64,000 nt of DNA from Phoronis australis (lineage: Eukaryota; Phoronida; Phoronidae). This document shows positions 62,124-64,000 of the stretch, piece by piece (positions within the stretch are counted from its first letter, which is position 1; each line of letters begins with the position of its first letter). Location: contig NMRA01000606.1 in assembly GCA_002633005.1 (NCBI GenBank), positions 1-64,000 on the forward strand, in the 5' to 3' direction. The translations under genes and the position numbers were made by a program. The notes beneath the pieces are model-generated. The model did no database searches and was not told the origin of the DNA. It saw only the letters and a list, made by a program, of their open reading frames with translations.

Positions 62124-64000
62124 CAATTGAGCAGTTATGAGTAATGATGTTGCATTAGTCTCCCGTTAAATGTAGATAAAAACTGCTTTTTTGTTGTGAC
62201 AAACGTTGGATTAATTGCCAAATAATTCTGGGAAGAAGTTTGTCATAGTTTGATGGAATCTTGAGTTCTGTCAAAATCTGTCCAGTTTATTTTCAAGATT
62301 GATGTACAGTAGTTAAACAGGTTAATTCCAGACTAGAGGATTTACGAAATACTTCTGCATTATTGCTTATTTTAATGTTAAAAAAATCATTTGTATTTCA
62401 AAACTATGGAGATTGCTTTAGTTAATATTTGATTGTTGAATGACGTCATATGCATTGTTCAACTGGTGGTATGTGATATGCTGACGCACCATCATTGCTA
62501 TCCAGTTCATAACATTTATGCAACTGACCCACTGCCAAAGATGGGGGTGACCGGGAATGGGGGAGTGGAGCAAAACTGTGGTGACCAGGCGAGGGGGTGA
62601 CGGTGTTGCTTACTAGGATAGGCCGCTGGCATCTCTTCCCCCGTTAACCTGTGCAAGAGGGCTGTTTTAATGCTTTGACTCTGGGTTGAGAGTGTAGGTT
62701 AGGATTTCCCTGATGTTGTAACACCGTCGCTACCTTTGTGTGAGTGCCAGACCTTCATATTAGCTAATGGAAAACTCATTACTATGTCAGCTCTCCATTG
62801 CATCGGAGGACCCTGGATTAAACCTACAATTCCCCCACTCCCACCACGTTTCTTGGTGTTGTGTAATTGAGATGGGAAATATTGTCTGGTTTCAATTTGG
62901 GTTGAGCAGCTGATGTCTGAAATAGATATAAAGTTTTTTTGTAAACACTTTTGGTATCTTTTAGAATAAATTTTATAACTTGTACATTAACTTGCATATA
63001 ATTCATGAATTGGTTTTCCAAAGTGAAAAATAAAACAATTGCTGCTTTAAGTTTTCCGAAGATACACCTTTGGTTCAGGCTAACGACTAAGTTATTTTGA
63101 AGGTAGTTTTGTCCTTCAGAAGTAGGGCTTTATGGGAGATTGCGAATAAAAACTGGTAATGTCAAGGATGGGAGTTCATCTTTAACGCAGCGTTGTGTTA
63201 GTATGCCGATAGCCGGAAATAATAAGAAGTTTCAAGCCATGGTCCGTGTATATTGGTGTGGACGTATTAGCTTTGGATAATTTACTTCCTTATGGACATT
63301 TAACCGGAGCGAATATGGTCTCGTAGTGAATAATGTTGGACTGGTCATTACATTCTGTTCTCTGTTATCTCGGAGAGCAAATCATTTTAAGTCCAGTTTG
63401 TGTGAATTTCTGTGAGAGAAACTACACCAGTAATCATACAACACATATTCCAGATACAATCTCAAGTAACTTAACATCTGTACTTTGAACCCTGCGAACA
63501 GAGCAATGGTGAAACGTCTGAACAGTATACATACTCACAAGGATCTTTCGGGGAACTACTTTTGAGAGGATTCGAAAAAGTGCACGATTAAAAGGATACA
63601 TGTACTAAACCCTTTTTTGTGATTTTCATCAATCCTCGTTCTGTCACCTGACAATGCTTCATTGACGTCAATCTTCCAACTTCAGCGCAGGAATCATTAC
63701 ACTACACGTACCGAGAGTGGCGTACATAAAGTAATATCCCACGGTCTCAGTCGATACGCAGCATAAGGTCGATTTGCCACAACAGGTCAAGCAGAGTCGC
63801 CTGCATACGTGTATCAAGTGCGCATTCGCAGACAAATTGTTAATATTCGTATTGCGGGCTTGGTGCCTGCTATAGTCCAGGGCTGGAGTTCAAAGGCGTT
63901 ATAAGAGCTGCGCTTATTGAATCTTTTCCAGCCCCTGTTCACGACAAATTGTTTAACTTGATGTCGATTTGCTGTGCGTGACTAGGAATCCGTATGCGTG
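62124..64000. other. 3' flank of CPSF3, no gene recognised
   Basis: No frame with splice support or motif on either strand. A GC-richer patch with GGGGGTGACCGGGAATGGGG-like words lies near 62530-62600. The last ~400 bases carry several CpG-bearing words and could be near a promoter of a gene outside the window, but nothing decides this. Confidence 0.4.

Overview
The window is nuclear DNA from an animal. It is AT-rich, has long introns with GT-AG borders, and carries four multi-exon genes whose products I recognise as widely conserved animal RNA-handling or translation proteins. Gene density, intron sizes, many small non-autonomous DNA transposons and near-identical duplicated blocks next to single N bases (2429, 20949, 48639) suggest a draft assembly of a highly polymorphic, outbred invertebrate. 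A lancelet or another marine deuterostome or lophotrochozoan would fit, but the species cannot be fixed from the sequence alone. Nothing bacterial, viral or CRISPR-like is present. I found no clearly new multi-gene system. The unusual material is the structure around otherwise conventional genes.

Layout. (1) 1-9108: no exon seen. It holds a 2.2-2.8 kb segment present twice (about 90-2331 and 4344-7155), several foldback elements, a Harbinger-like MITE with both its filled and empty site, and degenerate repeats. It is probably part of a long intron or the 5' flank of the next gene. (2) 9109-23339, + strand: the last nine exons of an A1CF/RBM46/RBM47-family RNA-binding protein (third RRM, RG-rich linker, dsRBD-like domain, C-terminal tail). 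The exons for RRM1 and RRM2 are not in the window. A possible alternative 3' exon with an acidic tail lies at 12894-12960. (3) 27866-34989, - strand: a complete ZCCHC17 (S1 domain, CCHC zinc knuckle, Lys/His-rich tail) in 8 coding exons. (4) 37875-45064, - strand: a complete mitochondrial class I release factor of the MTRF1L type in 6 exons. (5) 46377-61235, + strand: a complete CPSF3 (CPSF73), the 3'-end-processing endonuclease, in 16 exons and 686 codons. (6) 61236-64000: CPSF3 3' UTR and sequence without a recognised gene.

How the genes relate. CPSF3 cuts pre-mRNA in the nucleus. The A1CF-like protein binds RNA. ZCCHC17 is a nucleolar/ribosome-linked RNA-binding protein. MTRF1L ends mitochondrial translation. 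They share an RNA theme but not a pathway. MTRF1L and CPSF3 are divergently arranged, with 1.3 kb between their start codons. The A1CF-like gene and ZCCHC17 converge.

The most interesting features are two tandem repeats that grew out of CPSF3 exon ends. At 54284-54613 a 65-bp unit carries the 3' splice site plus the start of exon 9 five times, so four decoy acceptors precede the real one. At 61206-61720 an ~84-bp unit starts inside the last ten codons and runs through the 3' UTR. Others are a perfect 45-bp inverted repeat flanked by a 9-bp direct repeat in CPSF3 intron 1, a transposon caught with its own empty site at 47860-48906, and a 54-bp foldback present three times.
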